A stretch of DNA of 21,205 bases from Welwitschia mirabilis (GCA_051453625.1 JBOZIK010000001.1:212369976-212391180), one strand, 5' to 3'. Shown: positions 8,635 to 18,860, counted from the first letter of the stretch. Notes: generated by a model not told the origin, from the letters alone. Numbers and translations: made by a program.

Positions 8635-10158
8635 ACATGAGAATTGAATGTGTCCAAACTTGTTGCAGTAATGGCATCTCAAACTTCGAAGGACTGATAT
8701 TCGACACTCGAAGTGAAGTTTAAATGGAGAGGAGTCAAGCTAATAGAACTACTTACTCAAGACTTATCATATGGATTACACCCAATGCCTACTAGTTTGT
8801 TCAAGCTGTCTCTTTTTTTCTTTTTGTTAAGCGACAAGCAATAAATATTGCATCTTCAGGATCCTTTGTTAAAGATTCTATTTTGGTGTTGGCTTCTTTC
8901 ATCTCAGTTTATAAGTCTTTTAAAGTTTTCTTATAAATAGCATTTTTCTTGCCTAGGTCTATACTAAGCACATACAATTTTTCATAAGCATTCAATAATT
9001 CATCGTATTCTAAATCGAAATCATCACAATCTTAAAAGTCATTTTTAGATGAATTATGTTCATGTTCTAAAGAAGAGTAGACAACACTAAAACAACAATG
9101 AGTTGGGGTACATTCATCATCTGCTACCGCAAGAAGTCCAATGACTCCTTCATCACTTGAGGTGGCATTGTCTCCGTCTGAGTCATCATCCCATATTGCC
9201 TTTAGCACCTTCTTTCCTTTTCCTTTTGTCCTTTTGTCCTTTTTTTTGCGCATTCTGAAGCTACATGGCCAAAGCCTTTACATTCATAATACTGAATAGA
9301 GGAAGAGTTTTTACCTTCATCACTTTCATGGTTGAAGGGTCTCCTTGCATTCCTTTCTTCTTTCTTTTTTTCGAGAAATCGTTTGGAGTTCTTTGTTAAT
9401 AAGACAACGTTTGGGTCTTCTTCTTCATCACCCGAGGGTTCTTTATATTCTTCTTCACAAGCTTTGAGGGCTATACTCCTCTTCTTTAGTTGTACATCCT
9501 AGGTCAAAATTGTTGCTTCATATGTCGTCAGAGAACCTTTTAGTTTCTCCATTCTCATCTGATCAATGTCCTTGATTTCTTGAATCGTTGCAATCTTTGA
9601 TCTAAATTTAGAAATAAGGTTTCTAAGAATCTTTTGGACCACTCTATTTTCAAGCACCCTTTCTCCAAGTACCCACATACCATTGACTCTGTTACTGATC
9701 TTAGTTGTGTATTCGGAAACAGATTCAAACTCTTCCATCTTGATATTCTCAGACTTAGTGGCAAGAAGTTGTAGCTTAGTGTTTTTCACCACATTCATTC
9801 CTTCATGGGCAACTCTGAGAGTTTCCCATATGTCTTTTGTTGTACTGCACTAGACTACTCTGTCATATTCCTCGGTAGATAATGTACAGATGATAGCATT
9901 CATTGCCCCTGCATTGAGTTGGGCCTTCCATTTGTCATTAGGATTCCATCCACTTCTTAGTTGCAAGATCGAGTTGCCATCGTTGTCCAAAGCTGTACGA
10001 AGTTAATATCCACTCAAGATAGTTTCCCAAATGTTTGGGTCAAGAGAGCTCAAAAAAATTGTCTTGGACCTCCAATGAGCATAATTTCCTTCATTAAAGA
10101 ATAGTGGTCTGCTGACAGCCTAACCTTCTAGCTATCCTTGCAAACTTGAGGATGCCAT
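8635..10158 (-). pseudogene. Body B gag (UBN2-type capsid, zinc knuckles, coiled coil)
   Basis: Gag would coat the element RNA and form virus-like particles. Its ATG (10156-10158) is intact and reads MASSSLQG, the expected Sirevirus-like start, with an NYAHW motif soon after. The capsid part at 9499-9798 keeps KLQLLATKSENIKM, FESVSEYTTKISNRVN and the ATIQEIKDID...LKGSLTTYEATIL end. A first zinc knuckle at 9250-9291 reads YYECKGFGHVASEC, so the first Cys is now Tyr. An acidic stretch (DDDSDGDNATSSDE) and a coiled-coil-like region rich in L, E and K follow (about 8870-9150). A second knuckle at 8635-8676, CHYCNKFGHIQFSC, is intact CCHC. At least two stops and several indels break the frame. Confidence 0.85.
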
Positions 10159-10207
10159 AAAATCTAGACCTGAAAACACAAATAACCAAATAAATCTAGA
10201 ACAACCA

Positions 10208-10220
10208 GGCTCTAATACCA
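10208..10220 (-). other. Primer-binding site of body B
   Basis: On the minus strand it reads TGGTATTAGAGCC, one base off TGGTATCAGAGC, the complement of the 3' end of plant initiator tRNA-Met. It sits two bases inside LTR2. Confidence 0.85.
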
Positions 10221-10376
10221 ATTGTTAGGATTGGAATGGCACCCTAGAGGGGGGATTAATAGGCTATTGACAATTTTTAGCAGAATTCGCTAATAACTGA
10301 AATAATAATAATCTCAAGAACTAAACAAGCTCAATGAAAATAAAAGCACACGTAATAAACAACATCATAGATTTAT

Positions 10377-10404
10377 AATGGTTCGGCAAAGTGCCCACTC
10401 CACT
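10377..10404 (-). other. First R/U5 hairpin in LTR2
   Basis: AATGG faces CCACT with GGCA/TGCC nested inside around aag. The other hairpins of the cluster are missing here because that part of the LTR was replaced. Confidence 0.4.
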
Positions 10405-10450
10405 CTTAGGAGGCAACAACAACCTTCAGCCTCTTGGTACCCTTAGCTCT

Positions 10451-10809
10451 GATGCAGTCAGTACCCTATCCAACCAAAATGCCAAGGCACTTTAGTGGTA
10501 GAGCACTCTTGCTTATATTTACCACTTTCATTCTTCTCCCAACCCATGTGGGATTATTCACCAATACTTTTGCCATCTCCTATGGCTTAATACTTTGTCG
10601 CCTCCTACAACTGTGTGGGTGCTCCTTCATCAACCAACCCAACTTAGAATTGAGCTCGCCCTCGAGCTCCACATGCCAGCAATCTTCTGGCTCTGGTACC
10701 AGAAGCGGAGAGCTCTTGCTGCGAATGAACACAACGAGGCTTATCAGATGTGCGTAGCGGATACTACTGATGCTTCTTCTTCCTGTAGTCCTTGAATATG
10801 CAGTCGTTC
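10451..10809. mobile_element. Foreign segment replacing part of LTR2, probably from another LTR element
   Basis: The sequence has no match in LTR0, LTR1 or LTR3 and is richer in G+C than its surroundings. Read on the minus strand it contains TGGTACCAGAGCC, a GAGCTCGAGGGCGAGCTC dyad, AATCCCACATGGGTTGGG and GTAAATATAAGC, a set of motifs often seen around plant LTR ends and promoters. No LTR boundary or target duplication can be fixed because the right side falls into an assembly gap. Long open frames crossing it use the N run and are not meaningful. Confidence 0.4.
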
Positions 10810-10909
10810 NNNNNNNNNNNNNNNNNNNNNNNNNNNNNNNNNNNNNNNNNNNNNNNNNNNNNNNNNNNNNNNNNNNNNNNNNNNNNNNNNNNNNNNNNNN
10901 NNNNNNNNN
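10810..10909. other. Assembly gap, 100 N
   Basis: A run of exactly 100 N lies inside LTR2. The round number suggests a gap of unknown true size. Confidence 0.99.
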
Positions 10910-10930
10910 AGGTAGAACAAAGGGAAGTAC

Positions 10931-10939
10931 AATGTATAC
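10931..10939 (-). promoter_or_regulatory. Putative TATA box of LTR2
   Basis: On the minus strand it reads GTATACATT, at the place of GTATATATT in LTR1 and LTR3, with one change that weakens the TATA core. Confidence 0.35.
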
Positions 10940-11149
10940 AGAGTATAGAAAAATTTTTCTCAGAGGTAAGAAGTATAGTTTCCATAGACCAGCTGCCCTT
11001 TTAACATCATGACACAAAACTAGCTCTTGTAATCTTGTGTAAAGTGCCCTTTTGTTTTGGCTGACGTGCTAGATGAATATTTAGTTCATTTGCTCCTTGA
11101 TTTGCTAAATATGATAGTTCCAATGGTCAAACTTCCTCTTTAACGTTTG

Positions 11150-11450
11150 CCAAACTAGAGTTCCCATTCCAAAAGACTAGACATCCCTATTCCAAGGCCG
11201 GACGTCCCTTCTTTTACAAATCTGCATAAGGCCCGAACATCTTGAGAAGATAATCTGGATGTCCTAATGTAAAACTATTGCAAACAGGCTCGAACGTCCC
11301 AAGAAGATAAGCCAGATGTCCCAATTAGAAAAACTGAACATAGGTCCAGACGTCCCATGAAGGTTAATTGGACGTCCTCATATAAAATGCTAGGCACAGG
11401 TCTGAACGTCTTGAACAATGAAGGCAGACATGTCAAGATGTTAACTAACT
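11150..11450 (-). promoter_or_regulatory. U3 tandem array of GACRTCC motifs in LTR2
   Basis: Copies such as agacatccc (near 11180), ggacgtccc (near 11202), gaacgtccc (near 11293), agatgtccc (near 11314), agacgtccc (near 11348) and ggacgtcct (near 11370) line up with those of LTR1 and LTR3. The 55-60 base spacing is kept. Confidence 0.55.
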
Positions 11451-11503
11451 CATTTAAGGTTGTGAGAGATCCAAGATCATCATGGAAATGCGTTTCTCCA
11501 ACA

Positions 11504-11558
11504 ATCTCCCTGCCCTACCACTCCTCCCCTACCTGCTCCCCTCCCCCTCCTCCTTTTC
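11504..11558 (-). other. Expanded polypurine tract of body A
   Basis: The sequence is almost entirely C/T on the plus strand, so purine on the minus strand, and lies directly before LTR2. Both edges (atctccc and ttttc) match the 14-base tract of body B, but about 41 extra bases, mostly ctccc-like, sit in between. Confidence 0.7.
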
Positions 11559-12066
11559 AATGATGACAACCCTTTTTCGGAACATGAGATGAATGAGTAG
11601 TGAACTACTCCCCTTAAATTTTTGCTCTCGAAAATTGATGGTTGCTTGTACGAATAGTCTTAAAACAAGGCAATCTTTACAGATTTGATTAGCACACTGA
11701 AACTTGGACAGATGGAAGAGGACTTCCAAAAAATTTCTATTGGTAGAAAACCATGAGGTGCAAAGAGAACCATGAATAATAAATAAAATTCAATGTCAGT
11801 AACCATATATTTACAGTTACAAATTTCATGAGGTACATAGCGAGTTTGCTCATTAAGTTAATGCTTTTTATCCCTCAATATTTCTGCCCCTTCGCCATTA
11901 CGAAAAAGCAATAATTAGAGTAAGGCAAAATAACATGAGAAAAATAAAACTGAAGAGTCCAATTGAGATAAAAAGAAAAGAGAATTTGTATTACTAATGC
12001 ATGATTACAAAAGATAGCATGTTTGGGAGCACAAAAAGAGAAGAGTATAATAACACTAAGGGCACA
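11559..12066 (-). other. 3' non-coding region of body A
   Basis: It aligns with 5754-6245 of body B over its length and has no conserved reading frame. The main open frame of ORF3 appears to run into it as far as 11994, but only because of a 1-base deletion (see the ORF3 entry). Confidence 0.6.
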
Positions 12067-13155
12067 TTATTCAGATGAGCTATCATGTTCATGTATAGCC
12101 AGTTTTCTCCTTGTTCTTCTTCTTCATCAGTGCCAAGTGGGATATCAAGACAATATGCTGACAAACTAAAGACGATGTGGTCAACCTTTCTATGTACGTT
12201 ATCTGCAATGGCCTGGGCTTTTAAAGTAATGTCTTTTACTTCAGTAATGGCTTGAAATAGATCCTCATTGGAAACGGGCCCTGAACTTGTGCTTGCCCCT
12301 TCTGAAGTGCATTTGTTTTTCTCGGGAGTAGGAGGAAGCGAACCTTTTATGTCTAAGAAAATGTTCATCTTCTTGAGTGAATAAACCCTAAGAGGTTTAG
12401 GCACTTTTGACTAATTCCTCATTTTTATCCACAACAAATTGATGATTCTATAATATTGCAGTGCTAAGGCCTCCAAATGACAAACTAGTGTAGCAAACAA
12501 TAATAAAATGGCTCATATAGTGCATGATGAATTTACACAAGTTAATTTTTACTCTAGTGCCAAGACAAAATAAAATATAAGCACACAAAGGAGATACTTC
12601 ATCTTTGTGACCTAACTTAGGAACCAAATTGTGTGTGGAAATCTGAAACAAAGCTCGATAGAAGGGCTCAACTTTGTTTGTAGGAATGTTGGCCCTCCAA
12701 CTTACTTGTGCCCCACAATTCATCTGTCAGAACATCCTTTGAGATTGCTTCATGTAAAGATCCAACATGGGCTATTTCACAAAACATTCCTTTATTGGGA
12801 TACTCAGTGACTAGAGAAATAGCTTTTAAGTCAGCATATACCTCTCTGCCAAAAACCTTTGTAGTAATTCTCTAATGAATTGGGTCAAAAATTACATTAT
12901 AATAAAACATCCTTACCATTTTGCTAGAGGCTCTAGTGTTGGGATCCAGGGCATACAACCAGCCTTGTTCTTCAAATTTGTGAGATATCTTAACTCCATC
13001 CCTAAAAGATTCAAAATCTATTCTTCTTTTGAAGTGAGGGGCCTCCTTGAGAAGCAATTAAACCACAACTTCCTGTGCTTTGCAGATTGAAACCATGCTT
13101 CTTTAGATGCTGGCTTTTTTCCTTTCCTGGAGGTAACAAACTTAGATCTGACCAT
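12067..13155 (-). pseudogene. ORF3 of body A: putative plant transposon protein-type domain
   Basis: This is the counterpart of the body B gene, with the start at 13153-13155 (MVRSKF). It keeps KLWFNCFSRRPL, where B has a stop, then RRIDFESFRDGVKISHKF, EEQGWLYALDPNTRASSKMV, GHKDEVSPLCAYIL and TRVKINLCKF. The C-terminal half (about 12067-12404) reads VYSLKKMNIFLDIKG, EGASTSSGPVSNEDL, TEVKDITLKAQAIADNVHRK and an acidic stretch. A 1-base loss near 13031 and further indels near 12750-12870 split it. The inferred ancestral stop is the TAA at 12067-12069. A 1-base deletion near 12100 shifts the frame so that the reading continues to 11994. Two diverged copies keeping the same protein argue that the ancestor coded for a real product of roughly 350 residues. 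Function is unknown. Confidence 0.6.
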
Positions 13156-13653
13156 GATGGAGGTCGAACAAAGTGCTCAAGACAGGAAAAAAAAAGTTTG
13201 AGGGGCTTTTAATAGTGAAAAAAGAAGGTGGGTGTCTGCGCAAATTTGTGTCCATGGAGATGAGTGGGCATCCGAGTTGGGGAACCGAGACATTCGGGTT
13301 TTAAAAGCCTAGATTTATCTTAAAATTGGAAGGCAGATATTCGACAAAAAATATCTGGGACATTTGGGTTGTAAAACCCAGAGAACCAGTTGGGACATCC
13401 AGGTAAAAATCCGAGATGTCCAGATGAGGATATGATGCCAAAATGAAGGTACAATCCAAAAATTTTGAAGACCACTTAAAAAAGATGATGACAAATGTGA
13501 GGAGCATTGGGATTTTNNNNNNNNNNNNNNNNNNNNNNNNNNNNNNNNNNNNNNNNNNNNNNNNNNNNNNNNNNNNNNNNNNNNNNNNNNNNNNNNNNNN
13601 NNNNNNNNNNNNNNNNATGTGAGGAGCATTGGGATTTTTATTAAAGACTTGGA
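13156..13653 (-). promoter_or_regulatory. Pol-ORF3 spacer of body A with GACATCC-type motifs and a gap
   Basis: No gene is visible. Degraded copies of the U3 motif occur at about 13268 (gggcatcc), 13357 (gggacattt), 13393 (gggacatcc) and 13412 (gagatgtcc), in the same arrangement as body B. It contains the second assembly gap. Confidence 0.45.
13495..13638. other. Assembly gap (100 N, 13517-13616) flanked by the same 22 bases
   Basis: The 22 bases at 13495-13516 are repeated exactly at 13617-13638, on either side of the N run. The likeliest reading is two contigs whose ends overlap but were not merged, so the true gap may be zero or negative. Confidence 0.9.
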
Positions 13654-14139
13654 TTATTGAAATAAGCAGTAAGCCCCTATACCTAGATTCTTTCTAAGAC
13701 AGATAAACTTTTCCTCATTCAATCCTTTGATCATAACAGCAACGATATGATCTTGAATAGAGACATACTCTAATGTAATGATGGTGTTTTGGACTTGCTC
13801 TCGAATAAAATGATGTTGGATGTGTATGTGTCTTGTCCTTGAATGTTGAACAAGGTTCTTGGTGATATTGATTGCACTTGTATTGTCAGAATAGAGTTTG
13901 ATTGAATCCAATTTTACTTGAAAATCTGTCAACATTTGTTTTATCCACAAGAGTTGAGCACAATAGGCACCGGCAACAATGTATTTAGCCTCAACTGTAG
14001 ATAGAGATTTGAGTTTTGCTTCCTACTTAACCAGGACACTAAACAATTTCCTACATAAAAATAGGCACTACTTGTACTTTTGCGATCATCTACACATCCA
14101 AACCCAGTCAACATCACTATACCTGGCCAGATCTAGCGA
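13654..14139 (-). pseudogene. Body A RNase H
   Basis: RNase H would remove the RNA strand during reverse transcription. YSDVDW at 14104-14121 holds the first catalytic Asp. The LSTVEAKYI block near 13992-14020 holds the Glu, SDNTSAINITKN near 13860-13890 the next Asp, and HSRTRHIHIQHHFIRE the conserved tail. The polyprotein ends at 13654-13656. A frameshift separates the first block from the rest. Confidence 0.85.
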
Positions 14140-15166
14140 AGTGTGATATGGGATACCAAGGACCATGATGTTGAGTCATCTTAAGATATGGCAAGATTCG
14201 TTTTACACACATTAAGTGGGATTCTCTTAGATCAGATTGATATCTTGTGCATATTCCAACACTATGAGCAATGTCAGGTTTGCCAGTGGTGACATACAGA
14301 AGACTTCCAATCCATCTTCTGTACAATTTCTCATCCACCTTCTTTCCCATCTCATTCTTACAAATCTTGATATTGGTTGATAGGGGTGCCTTAGCACCTT
14401 TTGCATCTTTCATCTTATACTTGTCTAAGACCTCTTGAATGCACTTTGATTGACAAATGAAGACTCAATCTGAGGTTTGCTTAATCTGATGTCCTAGAAA
14501 GAAATTGAGTTCCCCCACCAGACTCATTTCAAATTCATTTTGCATTAATTGAGCAAAATCTAAGGCAAGAGAATCTTTCATAGATCCAAATATAATATCA
14601 TTAACATGTATATGAGCAATGCGGATATCTTTACTATTGTGTTTGATAAATAAAGTGGAATTAGCATTGCCTTTTGCAAAGTTGTTTGAGATTAGAAAAG
14701 AGTTAAGCCTATCAAGCCAAGCTTTTGGAACTTGTTTCAGACCATATAACGCCTTGTTCAACTTAAAACATGATTAGGAAACTTTGAATCTATGAAACTA
14801 GGTGGTTCCATTCAAAAAAACACTCTTCACATCCATTTGATATAGTTTCATATTGTGAAAACTTGCAAAGGTTAATAACATTTTAATTGCCTTCAGTCTA
14901 GCCACTGGAGCAAATGTGTCACTATAATTGATGCCTTCTTGTTGACTATATCCTCAAGCTACTAATCTAGCCTTGTTTTGAATTATATTATGATCTTCAT
15001 CCTTCTTATTCTTAAATATCGATTTTGTTCCAATTATGTGTTTTCCTTTAGGAGCAGGAACAAGATTCCAAACTTTGTTTCATTTAAACTGGTTAAGCTC
15101 TCATTGCATTGCTAACATCCAAGCATCATCATATTCTGCATCTTAGAAAGTTTTAGGTTCTAGAGA
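14140..15166 (-). pseudogene. Body A reverse transcriptase with a mutated catalytic box
   Basis: RT would copy the element RNA. From right to left it shows EYDDAWMLAM, VWNLVPAPKGKHIIGTK, the RLVA and GYSQQEGINYSDTFAPVARL blocks, KLYQMDV, then NKALYGLKQVPKAWLDRLNSF and the active-site region. The YVDD box is HVND at 14597-14608: Tyr is His and the first catalytic Asp is Asn, which should abolish polymerisation even without the stops. FEMSLVGELNFFLGHQIKQT and WIGSLLYVTTGKPDIAHSVG follow. Stops near 14464, 14775 and 14955, among others, break the frame. The wording after the catalytic box is Sirevirus-like, unlike the Tork-like RT of element C. Confidence 0.88.
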
Positions 15167-16640
15167 AAAGAAAAACATAAGAAATTCTTACTTATACTTT
15201 TTTTTCACTCCTAGTGGTTGTCCCTTGATCTAGGTTATTTACAATGTTATCTTGAGGGTGATCTCTTTTAGTTCTAAGAGGAAGAGCTGAACACTTTTCT
15301 GTATTGCTTATTTCACTTGAACTTGGAGTTGAAGGAATATTAAGACTTGAATGAGTAAGAGAAATGATTTTATCATCATTTTTGATCTCTTTAGTAGTAT
15401 CATCTTTTGTGTCCTCCACCTTTCCATGAACAAATTCCTCAACTTGGCATGAGGACTTGTTGTACACTCTATCCACTTTACTGGTTGTTAAGCAGCCCAA
15501 GAAAATCCCTTCACCACCTTTAGATTCAAGTTTACTTACTTTCTCTTTATCCTTCAAAATCAAACATTTACAACCAAACACTTAGAAGTAACTAATGATA
15601 GGCTTTATTCTACTTCACAATTTGTAAGCAGTTTTACTTGTTCTTAGGCGTAAGAAGAGTCTATTACTTATGTAGCATGTAGTGTTTACTGCTTTAGCTC
15701 AAAAATGTTGTGGTAGATCTTCCTCATTTAGCATTGTTTTTATCATCTCAATGAGAGCTTTATTCTTTCATTCAGCAACTACATTGTTGTTGAGGAGTTC
15801 TAGGAGCTGATAGTTGATGGAATATTCCATTTGAATTACAATATCTTTTCAATCTTTGGTTTACAAACTCTCCTCCTCTATCTGATCTAATCATTTTAAT
15901 AGTGTACCCTTTTTCATTCTAAATTCTTTTACACACTTTGACAAACATTTCAAATGCATCATCTTTAGTCGAGAGGAATGAAACCCAACTATATCTTGAA
16001 AAATCATCCACCGTGACAAAAAAATATTTTCTTCCTCCAATACTTTTAGTTTGTATTGGTCCTACTAAATCCATGTGAATTAGGTCTAATGATCTAACAA
16101 AAGTTGTCTCCATTTTACTCTTGAAAGAGGACTTAGTGGGTTTGCCTTTTATACATGAATCACAAATTTTGACTTGAGAAACATCTAGCTTAGGAACTCC
16201 TCTTACTATTTCCTTGGTGGAAATATTCTTTAAATCCTTGAGATTCATATGGCCTAATCTCTTATGCCATAGCTTTATTTCTTCGTCTTTGGCTATATAA
16301 CATCTTTCTCCTTGTTTTTCATAACAACCCAACACATACCTGCATTTGGACCTGTTGCTTGAGGATAACATTATTAAAGGAAGCATTTTGCACAACACAT
16401 TTGTCTTTATAAAATGACACAACATTTCTTCTATCACATATTTGAGATATACTAAGTAGGTTATGCTTTAACCTATTTGCAAGATGCACATCATTTATAG
16501 TTGGATGATTTTTGTTGGCTGTAAAGGACCCTTTAAATTCACCACCGTTATATTCTTAAAATGAAGAGAACAAACTCCTATTACCAGTCCTATGCTTAGA
16601 ACAACCACTATCTAGGTACCATTTTGACTTTTCTTGAGCT
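15167..16640 (-). pseudogene. Body A protease and integrase
   Basis: The protease active site WYLDSGCSKHRTGN keeps D-S-G at 16604-16612, unlike body B. The GAG-pre-integrase/zinc part reads EIKLWHKRLGHMNLKDLKN with both His, and ICDSC with both Cys (His and Cys codons between about 16266 and 16153). The core has HMDLVGPI with the first catalytic Asp at 16069-16071, SDRGGEF near 15870, and NNVVAE with the Glu at 15771-15773. The C-terminal domain gives FGCKCLILKDKEKVSKLES and GIFLG (15440-15580). Frameshifts lie near 15910 and 15790, with stops elsewhere. A Ser/Thr/Glu-rich linker leads to RT. All three D, D, E codons are still present, though in different frames. Confidence 0.88.
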
Positions 16641-16782
16641 CTAAAAGTGGCATGGGCAAATAAGGATATAGAAGTGTTTTTCTTACGCACGGCAACTTGT
16701 TTCTCTTAGTTTGATGGTTGGCATACTTCCTTAGGAATTTTATATTGTTGTTGGGCCCAAAACAAAATGATTTCTTGTAGGG

Positions 16783-18311
16783 ATCGGAGAATTGAATGTG
16801 TTCGAATTTGTTGCAATAATGGCATCTGAGGCTTACTTTATTGAAGGATTGATATTTGACACTTAGTGAAGTATAAATGGAGAGGGGTCAAGCTATTGGA
16901 ACTACCTACTCCAGACTTATCATATGGTTAATGCCTAATGCCTAATAGTTTGTTCAAGTTGTCTTTTTCTTGCGTCAAGCGACAAGCAATAAATTTTACC
17001 ATCTTCAAGATCCTTTGTTAATGATTCTATTTTGTTATTGGCTTCTTTTATCTCGGTTTCTAAATCTTTTATAGTTTTCTTATAGATAGTGTTTTCCTTG
17101 CCTAGGTCTATACTAAGTGCATACAATATTTCATAAGCATTTAATAATTCATCGTATTCTAAATCGAGATCATCATAATCTTGAAAGTCATTTTCAGATG
17201 AGCTATGTTCATTTTCTAAAGAAGAGCAAACAACACTAAACAACAATGAGTTGGGATACATACCTCATTTGCTATCGCAAGAAGGCCAAAGTCTATGACT
17301 CTTTCTCAATCACTTGAGGTTGCATTGTCTCCATCTAAGTCATCATCCCATGTTGCCTTTAGCACCTTCTTTCCTTTGCCTTTTGTCTTTCCTTCTGTTT
17401 GCGCATTTTCAAACTTCATGACTAAAGCCTTTACATTCATAACACTAAATAGAGGCAGAGTTTTTACCTCTATCACTTTCATAGTTGAATGGTCTCCTTG
17501 CATTCCTTCCTTCTTTCCTTTTTCTAAGAAATTATTTGAAGTTCCTCATTAATAAGGCAAGGTCTGCATCTTCTTCATCATCGCCTGAGGGCTCTTCATA
17601 TTCTTCTTCACAAGCCTTGAGGGCTCTACTCCTCTTCTTTTGTGCTTCATCCTCGGGCAAAATTGTTGCTTCGTATGCCATCAGAGAACTTTTTAGTTTC
17701 TCTATTCTTATTTGATCAATGTCCTTGTTTTCTTCAATCACTGTAATCTTTGATCTAAATTTAGGAGTAAGGCTTCTGAGAATTTGTCAAGTCCCTCTAT
17801 CTTTAGGTACCCTTTCTTCAAGTTGCCACATACCATTGACCATGCTACTGATTTTAGTCATGTATTCAAAAACAAATTCAGACTCTTCCATCTTGATACT
17901 CTGATACTTAGTAGCAAGAAGTTGTGGCTTAGTGTTTTTTTTATCACGTTCGTTCCTTCATGGGCAATCTTGAGAGTTTCCCACATGTCTTTTGCTGTGT
18001 GGTGCACTAGACTATTCTGTCATATTCCTTAGTAGATAATGCATAGATGGTAGTATTCGTTGCCCGTGCATCGAGTTGGGCCTTCCATTTGTCATTAGGA
18101 TTCCATCCATTTCTCAATATTCATTACCCATTGGTGTCCAACGTTGTAGGAAGTTGTTATCCACTTAAGATTGTTTCCCAAATGTCTGGGCTAAGAGAGG
18201 TAAAAAAATCATCATCTTGGACTTCCAATGAGCATAATTTGTTTTATTGAAAAATGGCGGTTTGGTGACAACCTGACCTTCTGGATACCCTTGGAAACTT
18301 GAGGATGCGAT
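16783..18311 (-). pseudogene. Body A gag, start codon lost
   Basis: The gene matches body B gag but its initiator is ATC (18309-18311) in place of ATG. IASSSFQGYPEGQ and the NYAHWKSKM motif follow. The capsid end at 17532-17741 reads ENKDIDQIRIEKLKSSLMAYEATIL and an acidic EEEYEEPSGDDEED. The first zinc knuckle (17403-17444) keeps all Cys and His as CYECKGFSH, but a TGA replaces the Ser codon before the last Cys. A coiled-coil-like segment rich in L, E and K lies at 16935-17261. The second knuckle (16783-16824) reads CHYCNKFEHIQFSD, its last Cys now Asp. Many frameshifts lie between 17750 and 18160. Gag would form the particle that packages element RNA. Confidence 0.85.
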
Positions 18312-18360
18312 GAACTCTAGAGTTGAAAACACAGATAACCATAGAATTTTAGAGCAACTA

Positions 18361-18373
18361 GGCTCTGATACCA
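18361..18373 (-). other. Primer-binding site of body A
   Basis: On the minus strand it reads TGGTATCAGAGCC, a perfect complement of the plant initiator tRNA-Met 3' end, two bases inside LTR3. It primes minus-strand DNA. Confidence 0.92.
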
Positions 18374-18532
18374 ATTGTTAGGATTGGAATGGCACCCTAT
18401 GGAGGGGTGTGAATAGGGTATTATCAATTTTTTAGCAAAATTATCTAATAACTGAAATAATAATAATCTCAAGAAATTAAACAAGCCAAATAAAAATGAA
18501 AGCACACACAACGAAGAACACCACAGTTTTAT

Positions 18533-18803
18533 AGTGGTTTGGCAAAGTGCCTATTCCATTCTCAGGGGCCAACAACTACTTTCAGCCTGTTAGTTCCATT
18601 AGCTCTTTCTCAAGAAATTTACAACACCCTTCTCCTCAAGGGTCTTCAATACTTTCAGCACCCTTCACAACGGTCTTAATGCTTTCAATGCATGCTCACT
18701 AAGAACACAATACAATCACTTTAATCTTGTATGGCTTCTGATGGAATGTATGCCTAACTTGCATCAATCATCAGCTTGTACAAACAAATGCTCCCCAAGG
18801 AGC
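18533..18803 (-). other. R/U5 hairpin cluster in LTR3
   Basis: The four inverted repeats of LTR1 recur at 18533-18560 (AGTGG/CCATT with nested GGCA/TGCC), 18626-18643 (ACCCTT/AAGGGT), 18660-18674 (ACCCTT/AACGGT, one mismatch) and 18790-18803 (GCTCC/GGAGC, loop ccaa). Confidence 0.5.
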
Positions 18804-18860
18804 TGATGTCTCAAAAAGGTACAGGTTTGTTACATAAATAGATAAAGCAGAGGAAAGTGC

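Larger units (their letters stand above)
10223..11503 (-). repeat. LTR2: shared LTR between bodies A and B
   Basis: It begins TGTTAGGATTGG and ends cgtttctccaaca. The length is 1281 bp including 100 N. Both ends align with LTR1 and LTR3, but the part after ttagctct (10450) up to the gap is unrelated sequence, replacing about 237 bases that carry hairpins 2-4 in LTR1. The U3 array (about 11150-11450) and TATA-like block remain. A primer-binding site adjoins its left side and a polypurine tract its right side. Confidence 0.88.

Noticed and set aside
10445-10456. gctctgat at the edge of the LTR2 insert resembling a primer-binding site
   Set aside because: The first part is the ordinary LTR sequence ttagctct; only gat is added by the insert, so the match is made by the junction.
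10493-10510. tRNA-like A-box (tagtggtagagcac) that might mark a tRNA gene
   Set aside because: No cloverleaf arms, anticodon stem or proper B-box follow at the right distance.
10580-11017. Open frames of 60-145 codons crossing the N run in LTR2
   Set aside because: They depend on unknown bases being read as sense codons.
11994-12066. Hydrophobic C-terminal end of ORF3 in body A, like a membrane anchor of an env-like protein
   Set aside because: Body B ends the protein earlier at a Ser/Glu-rich tail with a TAA. Body A lacks one base near 12100, so the hydrophobic part is an out-of-frame reading.
17295-18250. Plus-strand open frames over the body A gag region
   Set aside because: They are antisense shadows of gag, whose motifs are clear on the minus strand.
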